Positions 45,298 to 57,096 are shown, numbered from the stretch's first letter. The stretch: DNA of 64,000 bases from Rehmannia glutinosa (GCA_016081115.2 JABTTQ020002203.1:372001-436000); one strand, 5' to 3'. Notes: a model not told the origin generated them from the sequence alone. Translations and numbers: made by a program.

Positions 45298-47818
45298 TTA
45301 TTCTTCAGCTAAAACCAGCCAAGATAGAATTTTAGTCTGAGAAGGAGGAGTGGAAGAAGGAGAACTAGGGTGAACAAGTGGTGGTGGATTGAGAGAGAAG
45401 ATGGGTGTGGGGTGAGACACCGGAGGGAAATTCTTAGAAAAAGGAAACTGATGTTCATCAAATATGACATCTCTTGAAACAATGATTTTACCCGTAGGAA
45501 GGAGAACTTTGTAGCCTTTGTGTTTGGAGCTATAGCCAAGAAAAGTACTAGGTAAGGAGCGAGGTTCCAACTTGTGTTTGTTGTAAGGTCGTAGGTTTGG
45601 AAAACAAAGACAACCAAAGACCCTAAGAGTGGTATATGCAGGTTTGTGACTATGAATAAGCTCAAGAGGGGATTTGTATTGAAGAGCCTTGACAGGGAGT
45701 CTATTCAAGATGTAAACTGCAGTCCCAAAAGCATCATCCCAATATTTTAAGGGAACGTGAGAATGAGATAACATGGCAAGACCCATTTCAACTATAGTCC
45801 GGTGCCTTCTTTCTGCCAGACCATTTTGAGCAGGGGTATATGGGCAAGAAACTTTATGAACTATGCCAGAATCAGTAAAAAGTTGAGTAAGAGCTCTAAA
45901 TTCCCCACCCCAATCACTTTGAACAGCTTTAATGGTAAGATTAAATTGATTTTCAGCAAGATGTTTAAAGTGAATGAAGGCCTCTTTGACTTCAGATTTA
46001 GCTTTGAGAAAATAGATCCAGGTAAACCGTGTAAAGTGATCAATAAAACAAACATAATAATGGGAACCACTGTGAGAGGTGATAGGGGAGGGTCCCCAAA
46101 CATCTGTATGTACAAGTTCTAAAGGGTGATGATATTGAGTCAAGGAATCAGTAAAAGGCAAAGCATGACATTTAGCTTGAAGACAAGAACCACAAATAGG
46201 CTTTTCATTAATAGAAACTGAAAGATTACAAGACTTCATAACTTTCTCAACAACATCAAACGCAGCATGGCCTAGTCTAGAGTGCCACAAATCTAAACTA
46301 GGACAATTATTCTTAGTGACAACATGAGCTGAAGGGAAAGATGGATTGAAGGGAGCTGAAACAGGCTGAAGAGCTGAAGAAGCTGATGAAGACTTCAGAG
46401 GTTGCACATCAAAGCTGTAGAGACCACCTCTAAGAGAACCTTGGAGAAGAACTTGATGAGAGACCTGGTCCTTTACAAAGCAAATATCAGGGTGAAACTC
46501 AAAGAAGACAGAATTATCTTTAGCAAATTGAGAGACACTAAGTAAGTTCTTAGTTATAGAGGGAACATGAAGAAGATGCTTTAAAAGAAAAGGTCTAGAA
46601 GAGTTATGAAAATTGGTAAACTGAGAGTTGCCAATATGTGAAATTAACAAACCTGTACCATTACCAACATGGAGTCTGTTGTTGCCTTGGTATTCAGAGG
46701 CAAGATTCAGGTTGGAGAGATCATTGGTGACATGATTAGAAGCACCAGAGTCAGCAAACCAGATAGAGTCAGGAGTAGGATCAGGGGAAGCTACCATAGC
46801 AGTCAGCTGAGAAGGAGATGCAGAGTGATTTGGAGGTGAAGGGGTATGAAAGTTTTGGGAGTGCATGTTTGTAGGCCCAGGGAAGGTGGAATCAAAACGA
46901 TGGTAACACTTTTCTGCAGTATGATTAGACAGGCCACATAGTTGACACATAAGCTTCTGGTGGTTATTATGAAACCTGAAACCTCTACCCCCTCTTCCCT
47001 TATAGGTGGAACCACGACCTCTGCCCCTGAAATTTTGGTTCTGGTAGGGGGGACGATACTGAGGAGTAGGAGGCAAGTTAGGAGAAGGAGTTCTGGGATT
47101 ATTTGGAAAGGGAGTAGTAAGATTGGCCACAGGTGTGGAACCATCAGTGTTCACACTATACGGAGAAGATATGTCAAATCTAGATTCAAGGCTAAAAAGC
47201 ATAGCATAAACTTCTAGAGGTAACAGCAACAACAACTGGATTATAGTCAGAGCCAAGCCCCCCAAGGATATAGAGTATATGATTTTGTTCAGAAACCGGC
47301 TCACCTGCAGTACCTAAAGCATCACAGCAGGACTTGACTTTACTGAGGAATTCTCTCATGGACAGATTACCTTTTCTGAGAGTTTGGAGCTGCAACTTGT
47401 GATGCATGAGGCTAGCTTTAGACTGACCAGAAAAATTGGCCTCCAGAGTCTCCCAGATTTCTCTAGAGGAGTTCTTTCCTACCATGAGGATAAGAAGATT
47501 TTCAGTGAGAGAAGAAAGAAGCCATGAGGCTAGTAGTTGATCTTGCCGCAGCCAAGTAACAAAATCAGGATTAAGGCTGGTTTGAGAAGTATTTTCAGAG
47601 GTAATAAGTCGAGCAGGTGGTGTATTTTAGCTGGAAATAAAACCTTCCAGTCCATAGCCTACAATGGCGGTAAGAACCTGCTGCTTCCATAGGAGATAGT
47701 TAGATTCAGTCAACTTAATAGAAACGAGTTGATTTTGGGGCTGAACAAAGGTGGAAGAAGGTAGGATAGGTGGTGTGACTGGGACTGTGGTTTGCTCGGA
47801 GGACTCATCTGTTGCCAT
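45298..47818 (-). pseudogene. Copia gag-protease-integrase polyprotein, broken
   Basis: Translation starts at 47818 (MATDESSEQ). The gag domain (UBN2/DUF4219 type) has KLTESNYLLWKQQVLTAI, a TAA stop after GLEGFISS, then REIWETLEANFSGQSKASLM. A frame change occurs near 47200. The downstream frame runs open from about 47230 to 45298: zinc knuckle CQLCGLSNHTAEKCYHRF, protease motif WFADSGASNHVT with Asp of DSG present, pre-integrase LWHSRLGHAAFDVV with an HHCC pattern, and an integrase core with HTDVWGPSP, SDWGGEF (usual form SDNGGEF) and NGLAERRHRT carrying the D, D and E. It ends with the C-terminal GYKVL-type sequence and a stop. No reverse transcriptase follows. Confidence 0.9.
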
Positions 47819-47879
47819 GGAATTAGAGGATGATTTATACCAGAGCTAAGGGAAAGAGGGGGTATCAGAGTCAGGGATT

Positions 47880-47895
47880 CCCTGCTCTGATACCA
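47880..47895 (-). promoter_or_regulatory. Copia primer-binding site, initiator tRNA-Met type
   Basis: On the minus strand TGGTATCAGAGCAGGG follows the LTR end (CCATCA) without a spacer. It is complementary to the 3' end of initiator tRNA-Met. Confidence 0.85.
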
Positions 47896-48083
47896 TGATG
47901 GAAAATAGAAAGCAGGAAGAAGATGATAAAAGCCATTAAAGACAAAATGAAGCTTTTCCAATATACTGATATTCAGGAATAATTTTCTGTACCATTTCAG
48001 TCGAATAACAGGCTACATTTATAACAACCAAGCAATCATTTGCTCACCACAATCTACCATTGATCAAGAATATAATCCTAACA
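47896..48083 (-). repeat. 5' LTR of the truncated copia element
   Basis: A 188-bp LTR with TG...CA ends on the minus strand. No partner LTR is in the window. Confidence 0.8.
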
Positions 48084-48371
48084 AACTCTGCTGATTTGAG
48101 ACAAGTGTACTGGGAATATTCTTAAGAAAACGTCATGCATGACATCACAAGAATTGCTAATATGTGCTGACACTTTTGATATTTAATACTAGCAACATCT
48201 ATATTCTATTATAAAGAACTAAAAACGAAAACTTGAAAAAGAAAATATAGATGAAAAAGAAGCACACACAGCAACATGACTTATGCATAGACTGAGTGAC
48301 GAAACAAGTTGGAAGTAATCCAGGTTGCTCAGTGAACAAAGAATATACTGACAAAAGAAAGTAAAACTTAC

Positions 48372-48918
48372 TTTAAGATCAAAGATAAATGGAAACACTA
48401 GACCCTTGAAAACCTTGTATACAGAGCCCGTTTTTCCTGGTAAGAATGAAAAATATCATAAGAAATTTCAGACATAAAAGATGGATGAAATAACCATATA
48501 AAAATAGATCACAACATTAGGATCAACCAAATAAATAAATACATAAATAATCCAGTATAAAGTCACGAGTTCAGACAAGCTTAATCAATTCGGATTTACC
48601 CTCTCCATCAGTTCAGACCAACCGGATAAATAAACCTCATATATGTCACCGCAAACATTCTTGTATTAAGCCTGTGAGCTCATTTAAGTGTGAGTCTTCT
48701 GGTCTAGGCCTACTTGAATTCCCAGAGGCCAAGCCCAATTGAAACAAGCTAATCAAAACAGAGTAACCAATTTAATTTTTACTTTATGTTTCTTTTTTCT
48801 TAACAATTACGATCAAGATTACACGCTTACGACGAAATTCACATTAATCTTAAGAACTTTTTTCCATACCTGCTAATGTGAGCTGACTTGTTTCCTTCCA
48901 AATATACCTTGTCATAAC
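48372..48918 (-). CDS. Two possible exons of an unidentified minus-strand gene
   Basis: Two segments have good splice sites on the minus strand. The first, 48918-48870, follows CTCTGCAATTTCTAG and ends at CAG|GTATGG. The second, 48436-48372, follows TTCTTACCAG and ends AAA|GTAAGT. If read in phase 0 they join cleanly as VMTRYIWKETSQLTLA and GKTGSVYKVFKGLVFPF without a stop. I do not recognise the product. Start, end and further exons are unknown. They could also be chance splice-like sequence in an intergenic region. Confidence 0.25.
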
Positions 48919-49386
48919 CTAGAAATTGCAGAGAAAAAAATATATACAGATTAGTCGATCTTTAATCTGTAATGTGAGTAAGCTGCAGTATGAGAATAAA
49001 AACAAAGAGCCAAAGTTGTTAAAAGGAAACAGCAAAGTTTCATATTCTCAATTAGTTACCCAAAAACATGAGAAACTGAATACCCTAAATGTCCTTCTAA
49101 ATTGTCAATAACCTTATTTAAATTTTTTCTAAGAACTTTCAACAACTTGTCGAATAATTAAAAGAGAATGACAGAAATAAAGCATGAGAAATGTCTACTA
49201 TAGCATACACTGCAGAACAATCACTTTGTCATATAGTCCCGCTGTCATGTATAAACAAAATCAGTGCAAAGGTACAAAATACTACTTATCTAATGTTAAT
49301 TTTGATGGGACCAGATATGATGATGATGATGGGAAAGCATGTTGTTTCGTGAATATGACAATCAATATCAATAGACCATACCTTAG
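48919..49386. other. Interval without recognisable gene
   Basis: AT-rich, short open frames only (48926-49111 and 49184-49411, plus). GATGATGATGATGG near 49318 is a short simple repeat. Confidence 0.5.
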
Positions 49387-51461
49387 TGTAATACCCACAA
49401 TTTTATTTTAGGCTTTTATTAAGAATTATGAATTTTTAGATGAGAATTAGTTTATTTAGAGGCTAATTTCATTATTATAAATCCAGGCCCAATTGTCCAG
49501 TCGAATGTTTATTTATTTCAGTCTAAATTCTAAGCCAGGCCCAATTTCAGGCGAAGCCCAAATCAATATAAGCCCAATCTAGCCCATTCACAAGTCCTAC
49601 TTCAAGTAGGACTCCACAAAATTTCAGATATCATAATTCAAACCGATTTCTCGTTTTTGAATCCTTAAAAAAAATAAAAAAAATATTTCATCTATCAAGA
49701 ATCCTAATTGATAAACATCAACCAGTTTCCTTTACACTTGAACTCTATTCAGATTAGGACTCTACTATTATACAAACCATAACCCTAATCTAGTCTATAA
49801 AACAAAGCAACAGTACAAGAGAAATTCACGTACTCTTCTTCAGAAAACAGCAAGGTAAATATTTCAATCCTCAGTTCCATCTTCACACGGCCACACCCAA
49901 AAATCAGCAATCACTTCCTAAACCCAAAGACAACCCAACCGAGCGGCAACCGTAAGTTTATCCCCGACGCCGCCGGAATACCGAAACTCGTAGCCATCGA
50001 CGCCCAAACCCAACTTTATCGAAAAATACAATTTGTTGATGCCCAAATTCAAACCCACAAACTTGCCGAAAAATCTCCGATTTAGCCCGAAATCAACCAC
50101 CCGCTGTCCAAAGCCGTCGGGAGTTGCCGCAGCCACACCGCCCGAGGTCGCCAGTGTCTATGCGCGTAAAGTTTAGAAAAAAAAAAAGAAATAGAGAGCG
50201 AAAGAGAGAGATGGGCAGACGTTGAGTTTGGGGGTGGATTTTAGTTCTTTATGGAGATAGTGAGGGAGAATTACAAATTTGAATTTTTGAGAAAATAAAA
50301 AAAAAAGGAGAGAAAAGGGAGGGTGATGTTGCTGGTTCGAAAAACACAGAAGAAAAGAATAGGAAAGAATAAGAAAGAAGAAGGAAAAGTGGGTTGGGGG
50401 GGGTGGGAAGTGGTTTGACCGAAAGGAAAGAGAGGAAAAAAGTAGGGAAAAAAGGGAAGAAAAAGAAAAAGAAAAAGAAAAAGGGAAAGAAAAGAGGAGA
50501 GAGAAAAAAGAGATGGAGGATGGGGTAGGTTATGGGAAGAGAAAAAAAGGGGAAGAAGGATTTTGGGGATGTGGTCCCCATATACTATTGACAAAATTAT
50601 CCTTGAATCCTAAACCATCAAATTAGCCTCTAAATTCCAATTTCTATTTTGATTCTAATTCAGCCCTCGATTCTATTGTTATATCCTATTAAACCCCTAA
50701 AATAGGATTTTTATATTATTATTTTTAAGTTTAAGTTAGATTATTCGAGGATTTTGACTAGTGTTATTTTTCTATTGATTAGGTGATATATCAAGCGAGG
50801 ATTAGGCGTGCTTGCATCCGACACTTTTAGGCTCTACTTAATTTTCAAAGCTACGTTCAAGGTGGTGTTTATTTTTCTAAACTTTATTGTCCTTGTTAAA
50901 TGCTTAGATTATTTTGCATGAATATGTAGTACAGTTACTTAGGCCCCATGAGCCAGGAACTCAAGAGGTCCGGGGTCGATGTATCCCTCAGGTGGAACCC
51001 CTGCAGTGCTACCCATGTCTATGTCTACAGTTTTTTAAAAGATCTATGATATGTCCTATTGGATTGTATTTACATGCCTATGTGAGATATCTGTGTATTT
51101 AGCTTGGACAATTTATACTCCACTGAGTTGTGTCGCTCACTCCACATATAACAAACTTTTCAGGTGAAGGAGATGGCGCTGGCTAAGAGCGGTGGATATG
51201 AAAAGGCCTATGGATTTATTTACGATCGAATGTTTAGTTTTAAAAAAAATGTTGAACTATTTACTTCTTTTTAAATTGTTAGTTAATTTCCAGTTTATTT
51301 GAAATTGATAGAATCAGACGATAGTTAGAATTTTATTTATGAAATATTTTTGCTTCCGCTACAATTGACTCAGTTTAATATTATTTTATTCATGTTCCTT
51401 TTCATCGTTAAAGTTTGGATTATGCTTGTGTATTTTATTAAAGAAATTCTAGGGCGTTACA
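49387..51461 (+). repeat. 5' LTR of the chromovirus-type element
   Basis: A 2075-bp LTR ending GGGCGTTACA. A TATA box TCTATAAAAC is at 49794-49803, followed by GC-rich leader-like sequence and a purine-rich tract with GAAAAA repeats at 50458-50485. Open frames on the minus strand through that tract (for example 50249-50581) are poly-Phe/Ser/Pro artefacts. Confidence 0.9.
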
Positions 51462-51463
51462 GG

Positions 51464-51475
51464 TGGTATCAGAGC
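51464..51475 (+). promoter_or_regulatory. Primer-binding site, initiator tRNA-Met type
   Basis: TGGTATCAGAGC lies two bases after the LTR end. Confidence 0.9.
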
Positions 51476-51911
51476 GGGTCTACTTTTCTGTAGACTTGCA
51501 AAAATAAAATACGTGTAATTTTCGCGTGTGTACTCTGATAAATGAATTAGAATTTTTTTTAAACGAAAAGAGTCTACGTATCCACCACCGCTAGGCCACG
51601 CCAACTCCGAAGCCAAGGTACAAATTTTTTTTTTCAAAGGATTTCATTTTCTACTGCTTATGCCATCGCTATTGTTACTGCTATTGCTACTGCTACTGCT
51701 GTTGTCAAATGTCATTGCTAAAGTGTTTTAATACCGTTGTAATGAATTTTACAATTCCTATTACAAAGAGAAAAATGAAAGAAATATGCTAAGTTTTCTT
51801 GGATGCATAGCACGATAGAATGCCATTGAACTATTGAGATATTATGTTAATTGTGAACTTTATGGACAATAGAAAGAACTTAGAGGATTTAATTATTTTT
51901 ATGCTCTATAG

Positions 51912-52396
51912 ATGGCTCGTAGAAGGTATACATCACGAAAGTCTGATATTGTTAGCGTTAATAGGAGAGCAAGGATAGAGAGATATGAACAATATCAATG
52001 GGAACTTAACCATAACCTTGGGGCGCATCCTAATGCAATGTTTGGATTATGGGTAGAGGCTAGATATGCCGTCACTCGGTATCTAATCGACAGGGCATAC
52101 TTAGATTTATTAATACCTTATCGGAGTTACCCCTACGAAGAGCAAGAGAGATACACAATCAAATGGTAGATGATGTCCAGGGAGTTCAGTCGCGGGTTAG
52201 CTATGAGAATTTCGTTTCGGTTTTCCGACAGTGGTGGTTGGACCATGTACAAATCACAATGGACATTTCTGACTTCTGGCCCAAAGAGCAAGACATACAC
52301 GATGATGCTCCTCCACCTGATTCCAGTGATGACGAAGATCCAAAGGAAGACCCGGAGGAAGATCCAGAGGAGGATCCGAAAGAAGATATTGAATAG
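51912..52396 (+). CDS. Accessory reading frame between primer site and gag
   Basis: Two overlapping frames, 51912-52169 and 52163-52396, read as one protein if a frame change occurs near 52163-52169 (KW-stop against MVDDVQG). The first part is basic and Arg/Tyr-rich (MARRRYTSRKSDIVSVNRRA) with YAVTRYLIDRAYLDLL. The second has WLDHVQITMDISDFW and ends in a strongly acidic tail, repeated DPEEDPEED. It lies 450 bp after the LTR and about 280 bp before gag. It is not a gag, protease or polymerase domain that I know. Unlike gag next to it, it carries few stops. It may be an extra element protein, or the degraded start of one. Confidence 0.5.
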
Positions 52397-52670
52397 CTAC
52401 CTTTTGTTTTACTTATTTTAGTAGTTGATGCTTGGGATTTTATATTCTCCTTTCATTAGTATTTTAGTTTAAGTTTTGATTTTCAAACTAGCAATTATTT
52501 CTTCATTCATTGGATTCATTGTAAAAAAAAATTGAGATTAATGAATGGTCATTTTTTTAAAAATTGCCTTGAGTACTTGTTATCGTTTATGGTTTAACTT
52601 TTATATATATTGAGCTTAAAAATATTCCAATTGGAGATTGACTTAATTTTATATTCATGGTTATAGGATG

Positions 52671-53693
52671 AATCCTAGAGCCCCTAGAACCGGGACTGCC
52701 ACAAATTCAACACTATAAAATTTGGGAGACGTAGTGGCGCGCCTAGCCACAGTTGTTGAGGGTCTAACTCAAGGGGGTGCTTTGAACCAACAGAACCAGC
52801 CGGCTCCCACAAATAACACTTCACATGTGGTGGAATAGTTTCGCCGGTATAGACCTCCGACTCTCACGGGACAGGAGAAGCCGCACAATGTGGAAGAATG
52901 GATAGCGAGGGTGGAGGGCATATTTGAATTGATCGAGTGATCGACGCACAAAGGGTGTCATGCGCGATTTATCGGCTCAAGCAAGATCGCGGCATTGGTG
53001 GGATTCCCACGACGAACCATCACGACCCAAAGAACGGTGATATGCAATGGAGTTTCAAGGAATTAGTCATGCAAGCGATTTTTTCATGATCTACAAAGAT
53101 AAAAAGGAAAGAGAATTCTTAAACCCGCAACAAGGGACAATAGCGGTGCTCAGTATGAGCGAAAGTTCAACAGATTAGCGAGGTATGCTATTCACTTGAC
53201 AGCGGACATAGGCGGTAAGAAGACTAAGAGATTTGTGTGCGGTTTCGCCCGAGTCAGGTGGGGGCGGTGAGCATCCGGGAACGCATCATATTCTGCGGTT
53301 GTGTAAGGAGCTCGAATGGTTGCCTCGATATGAGATTGGAAGGAGGTAGTAAAAAGGTTTTGAGGCTCCCAAAAGGAAATGGGAGGTCAAACACCGGGAA
53401 GTTTGTTAATAACAACAAACAACAAAGAGTCGGTGGTGCTCCTAATCGCCAAGGTCGTGAGACGAGGCCACAATGCCGAGTGCGGGAAATATCATCATGG
53501 CGAGTGCTCTGCGGGAAAAGATGTGTGTTACCGATGCCATCAGCCAGGGCATCAGGGTTGGGATTGTAAGAGATATCCCGGTCGGCCCGGATGGGATCGA
53601 GATGCCCACAGGAGGGAAACCAGGATGTACGCCATGACCGAGCAGGGCGCACAAGAGGAGCACGAGACGAAGCGGTATGTTACGAGTTTTTAA
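52671..53693 (+). pseudogene. Gag of the chromovirus-type element, broken
   Basis: From about ATG 52672 (MNPRAPRTG) the frame shows a helical stretch (VARLATVVEGLTQGG), then YRPPTLTGQEKPHNVEEWIA, typical of the gypsy Gag core. Stops at about 52717 and 52838 and frame changes break it. The zinc knuckle CYRCHQPGHQGWDC (53530-53571) has the full C-C-H-C set. The end runs into the protease region. Confidence 0.85.
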
Positions 53694-54280
53694 TATACAT
53701 GCTCTTGTACTTTTTGATATTGGTGCTACACATTCTTTCATATTTGTAAAATTCATTAAGGGATTAAATAATGTGATATGTGAGTCTGTGGAACCCTTGG
53801 GGGTCAGTACACCATCGGGTAAAACTATAGTGGTGATCATAGAGTAAACGGGTACAATCGAATATAGAGGAAGAACTCTAGAAGCGAACCCATACGTTAT
53901 AAAGATGAAGGACTTTGACGTAATCCTAGGAATGGATTGGTTAAGTCAGAATCGCGCAAACATCCGATGTCACGAGAGGGAAATAGATTTCCATATGCCT
54001 AGAAAAGAGAAGTTCACTTTCCATGGGACTAGGTCGGGTGTTTTGCCACGAGTTATATCAGCAATGAAAGCCGTGAAGATGCTAAGGAAAGGAGAATGCC
54101 AAGCATTCTTGGTGAACGTAATGGCTACCTCGATCAAGAGAGAACAATTGCGATATCCCGATCGCCGAGAGTACCCGATGTTTTTCGGAGGATTTACCGG
54201 AATGCCACGGATCGACAAGTGGAGTTCACGATTGATTTGGTGCCGGAGCAGACACCAACGCGTCAAAGGCACCTTACAGA
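53680..54280 (+). pseudogene. Aspartic protease and linker of the chromovirus-type element
   Basis: In a shifted frame, ALVLFDIGATHSFI (about 53703-53744) is the protease active site, but the usual D-S/T-G reads D-I-G, so activity would be lost. The second part, at 53905, gives MKDFDVILGMDWLSQNRANI, the conserved ILGMDWL flap-side segment. Frame changes continue until the reverse transcriptase at 54281. Confidence 0.8.
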
Positions 54281-55516
54281 ATGGCACCTAAGGAGTTGCA
54301 AGAACTAAAGGTGCAATTACAAGAATTGCTGGATAAGGGTTATGTGAGACCAAGCGTGTCTCCTTGGGGAGCTCTAGTATTGTTCGTTAAGAAGAAGGAC
54401 GGCACGATGAGAATGTGTATCGACTATCGAGAGTTGAACAACCTCACGATCAAGAACAAATACCCCTTACCCCGCATTGAGGATATGTTTGATCAATTAA
54501 GAGGAGCTGGAGTTTTCTCAAAGATTGATCTAAGATCAGGGTATCACCAGCTGAAGATCAAAGAAGCAGATATACCCAAAACAGCGTTTAGAACCCGTTA
54601 TGGACATTACGAGTTTACTGTGATGCCATTTGGGTTAAGCAACGCACCAGCGGTCTTTATGGACTTGATGAATAGAGTGTTTCATCCTTACTTAGATCAA
54701 TTTGTCATTGTGTTCATCGATGATATCTTGATCTATTCAAAGGATAAACAACAACACGAAGAGCATTTGAGGATCGTGCTGGAGATACTTCGCAAGGAGA
54801 AACTTTATTCGAAGTTCAAGAAATGTGAGTTTTTCCTGGAGCGAGTGGTGTTCTTGGGTCATGTAGTCACCGCCCGAGGTGTCGAAGTGGATCCAGCCAA
54901 AGTGAAGGCTATAAATGAATGGAAAGCGCCATCGACCGTGAGTGAGGTACGCAGTTTCTTAGGACTTGCGGGATATTACAGACGGTTCATTGAGGGTTTT
55001 ACCAAGATTGCTGGACCAATGACCCGACTGACGATAAAGGAAGAGAAATTCCAGTAGACTGAGAAATGCGAAACCAGTTTCCAAGAGTTGAAACAGAGAT
55101 TGGTTACCGCACCGGTTTTGACGATACCTAATGGATCGGAAGGGTTCATTATTTATAGTGATGCGTCAAAACAAGGTCTCGGATGTATACTCATGCAACA
55201 GGGGAAGGTGATAACTTATGCCTCTAGAAAATTGAAGCAGCACGAGCTTAACTATCCCACGCATAACTTGGAGTTTGCAGTCGTAGTACACGCCCTGAAG
55301 ATATGGCGTCATTACCTGTACGGAGGAAAATGTGATATCTATACGAATCACAAAAGTCTCAAGTACTTCTTCACGCAGAAAGAATTGAACATGAGACAAC
55401 GAAGATGGTTGGAGTTAGTCAAAGATTATGATTGTACTATCCACTATCACCGTGCAAGGCCAACGTGGTTCTTGATGCCCGAGTCGGGAAAAACGATGGT
55501 GAATCGACGATCATGA
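54281..55516 (+). pseudogene. Reverse transcriptase and RNase H of the chromovirus-type element
   Basis: The polymerase core is open from 54281 to 55057: DKGYVRPSVSPWGALVLFVK, YRELNNLTIKNKYPLPRI, SKIDLRSGYHQLKI, MPFGLSNAPAVFMDLMN, and the catalytic box VFIDDILIYS (FIDD in place of YVDD, normal in gypsy). A TAG at 55055-55057 interrupts FQ-TEKCETSF, where Trp is usual. RNase H continues at 55088-55516: IIYSDASKQGLGCILMQQGK, LEFAVVVHALKIWRHYLYG, then IYTNHKSLKYFF, in which the usual catalytic Asp of TDHKSL is Asn. The C-terminal HPGK motif is lost to a frame change. Confidence 0.92.
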
Positions 55517-57060
55517 TCACGAGCAAGAAGAGATTGATCAAAGATTTCGTCAACATGAGAATTGATGTGGTAGTACCAACCAACACCAAAGCTATCATAT
55601 CTGCTATGGTGGCAAAGCCGACTTTGAGAAATCGGATCAAGGATGCACAAACGAAGGATAAGTTTTTGTGCAAAATGAGGGAGCGAGCTTTAGCTGGAAA
55701 CATTAGAGGTTTCGTTGAAGCATCGGACATCACACTTACTTATGAAGGGAGAGTATGTGTACCAAAAGACGAGAACCTAAGAAGGGAGATCTTAGAAGAG
55801 TCTCAATGTACACCTTACACGGTGCATCCGGGAGGTACAAAGATGTATCGTGACTTGAGAAACACTTTCTAGTGGAGAAACATGAAGGGCTCTATTGCAT
55901 CGTTCGTGCAGAGGTGTTTGACTTGTCAACAAATCAAAGTCGAACACCAACGACCATCGGGATTGCTACAACCACTTGAGGTCCCGGAGTGGAAGTGGGA
56001 ACATGTTACAATGGATTTTGTGACTGGTTTACCGAGGTCGAATAGAGGGAACGAAGCTATATGGGTTATCGTGGACATATTGACGAAGACTACACACTTT
56101 TTGCCGGTTAAGATGACTTTCAACATAGAACAGTTAGCTCAATTATACAATGAGGAGATCGTGAGGCTACACAGAGTACCGATTTCGATTGTGTCTGACA
56201 GAGACACACGGTTTACTTCAAATTTTTGGAAGGGTTTGCAAAGAGCAATGGGAACGAGATTACAATTCAGTACGGCATTTCATCCCCAAACAGATGGACA
56301 ATCCGAGAGGACGATACAGACGTTGGAGGACATGCTTAGAGCTTGCATGTTGGATTTTGGAGGAGGTTTGGAACGACATTTGCCACTAATTGAATTTGCT
56401 TATAATAACAGTTATTAATCAACTATTGGGATGGCACCATACGAGGCATTATACGAGATGAAGTGTAGATCACCAATTCATCGGGATGAAGTTGGAGAGA
56501 AGAAAGTTTTGGGTCCGGACATTGTCAAAAGAACAGATTGAAGCCGTAGAGAAGATAAGAAAGAATCAAGGTGGCGCAGGATCGATGTATCTTATGCCGA
56601 TCCAAAAAGGAAAGAGTTACAGTTTGTGGTAGGCGAGAAAGTTTTTCTGAGAGTATCGCCGACGAAGGGAATTTTCAGATTTGTTAAGAGAGGGAAGCTA
56701 AATCCGAGATATGTTGGACCGTACGAAATTTTGTAGCGAGTGGGGAGAGTAGCGTACAAATTGGCCTTGCCGCCAGCAATGTCGGGAATTCACAATGTTT
56801 TTAACGTATCTATGTTCTGAGAGGTACATGCGGATCCAAGTCATGTTGTTAGTTATGAGACCATAGAATTGGATGACGAGTTGTCATACGAGGAGAAACC
56901 GGTGGCGAAGATTTTAGATAGAAAGGTGCACAAGTTAAGAAATCGAGGCGTTGAGTTAATCAAAGTGCAATCAGTGGACATAGCAAGAAGAGGCTACTTG
57001 GGAACGTAAGGAGGATATTTTAGCATCACATCCAATGTCAATCTTTATTAGGTACGTTTA
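55517..57060 (+). pseudogene. Integrase and chromodomain-type tail of the chromovirus-type element
   Basis: The zinc-binding lead-in is at about 55780-55930 (HPGGTKMYRDLR, then CLTCQQIKVEHQRPSGLLQP after a TAG at about 55870). The core at 55882-56418 has all three acidic residues: MDFVTGLP (Asp), VSDRDTRFTSNFW (Asp) and GQSERTIQTLEDMLRA (Glu). TAA at 56416-56418 replaces Gln in NNSYQST. The C-terminal part has further stops, including PYEIL-stop and VSMF-stop, then EEKPVAKILDRKVHKLRNRG and VELIKVQ, the region of the chromodomain-type tail that guides insertion into heterochromatin. Confidence 0.88.
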
Positions 57061-57079
57061 ATTTCGAGGACGAAATTAT

Positions 57080-57092
57080 TTTTAAGGGGGAT
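57080..57092 (+). promoter_or_regulatory. Polypurine tract of the chromovirus-type element
   Basis: TTTAAGGGGGATA lies just before the 3' LTR start at 57097. Confidence 0.75.
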
Positions 57093-57096
57093 AGTA

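Larger units (their letters stand above)
45298..48083 (-). mobile_element. Truncated Ty1/copia element, minus strand
   Basis: Reading on the minus strand: a 188-bp 5' LTR (48083-47896, TGTTAGGATT...TTTTCCATCA), a primer-binding site TGGTATCAGAGCAGGG directly after it, then gag, protease and integrase. Reverse transcriptase, RNase H and the 3' LTR are missing; homology stops near 45298. The short LTR and domain order (gag-protease-integrase) are copia-type, perhaps Ale-like. Confidence 0.9.

Noticed and set aside
50249..50594. Minus-strand frames rich in Phe, Ser and Pro (and the copies at 57954-58319)
   Set aside because: They translate the purine-rich GAAAAA tract of the LTR backwards; both LTRs carry them and they have no family features.
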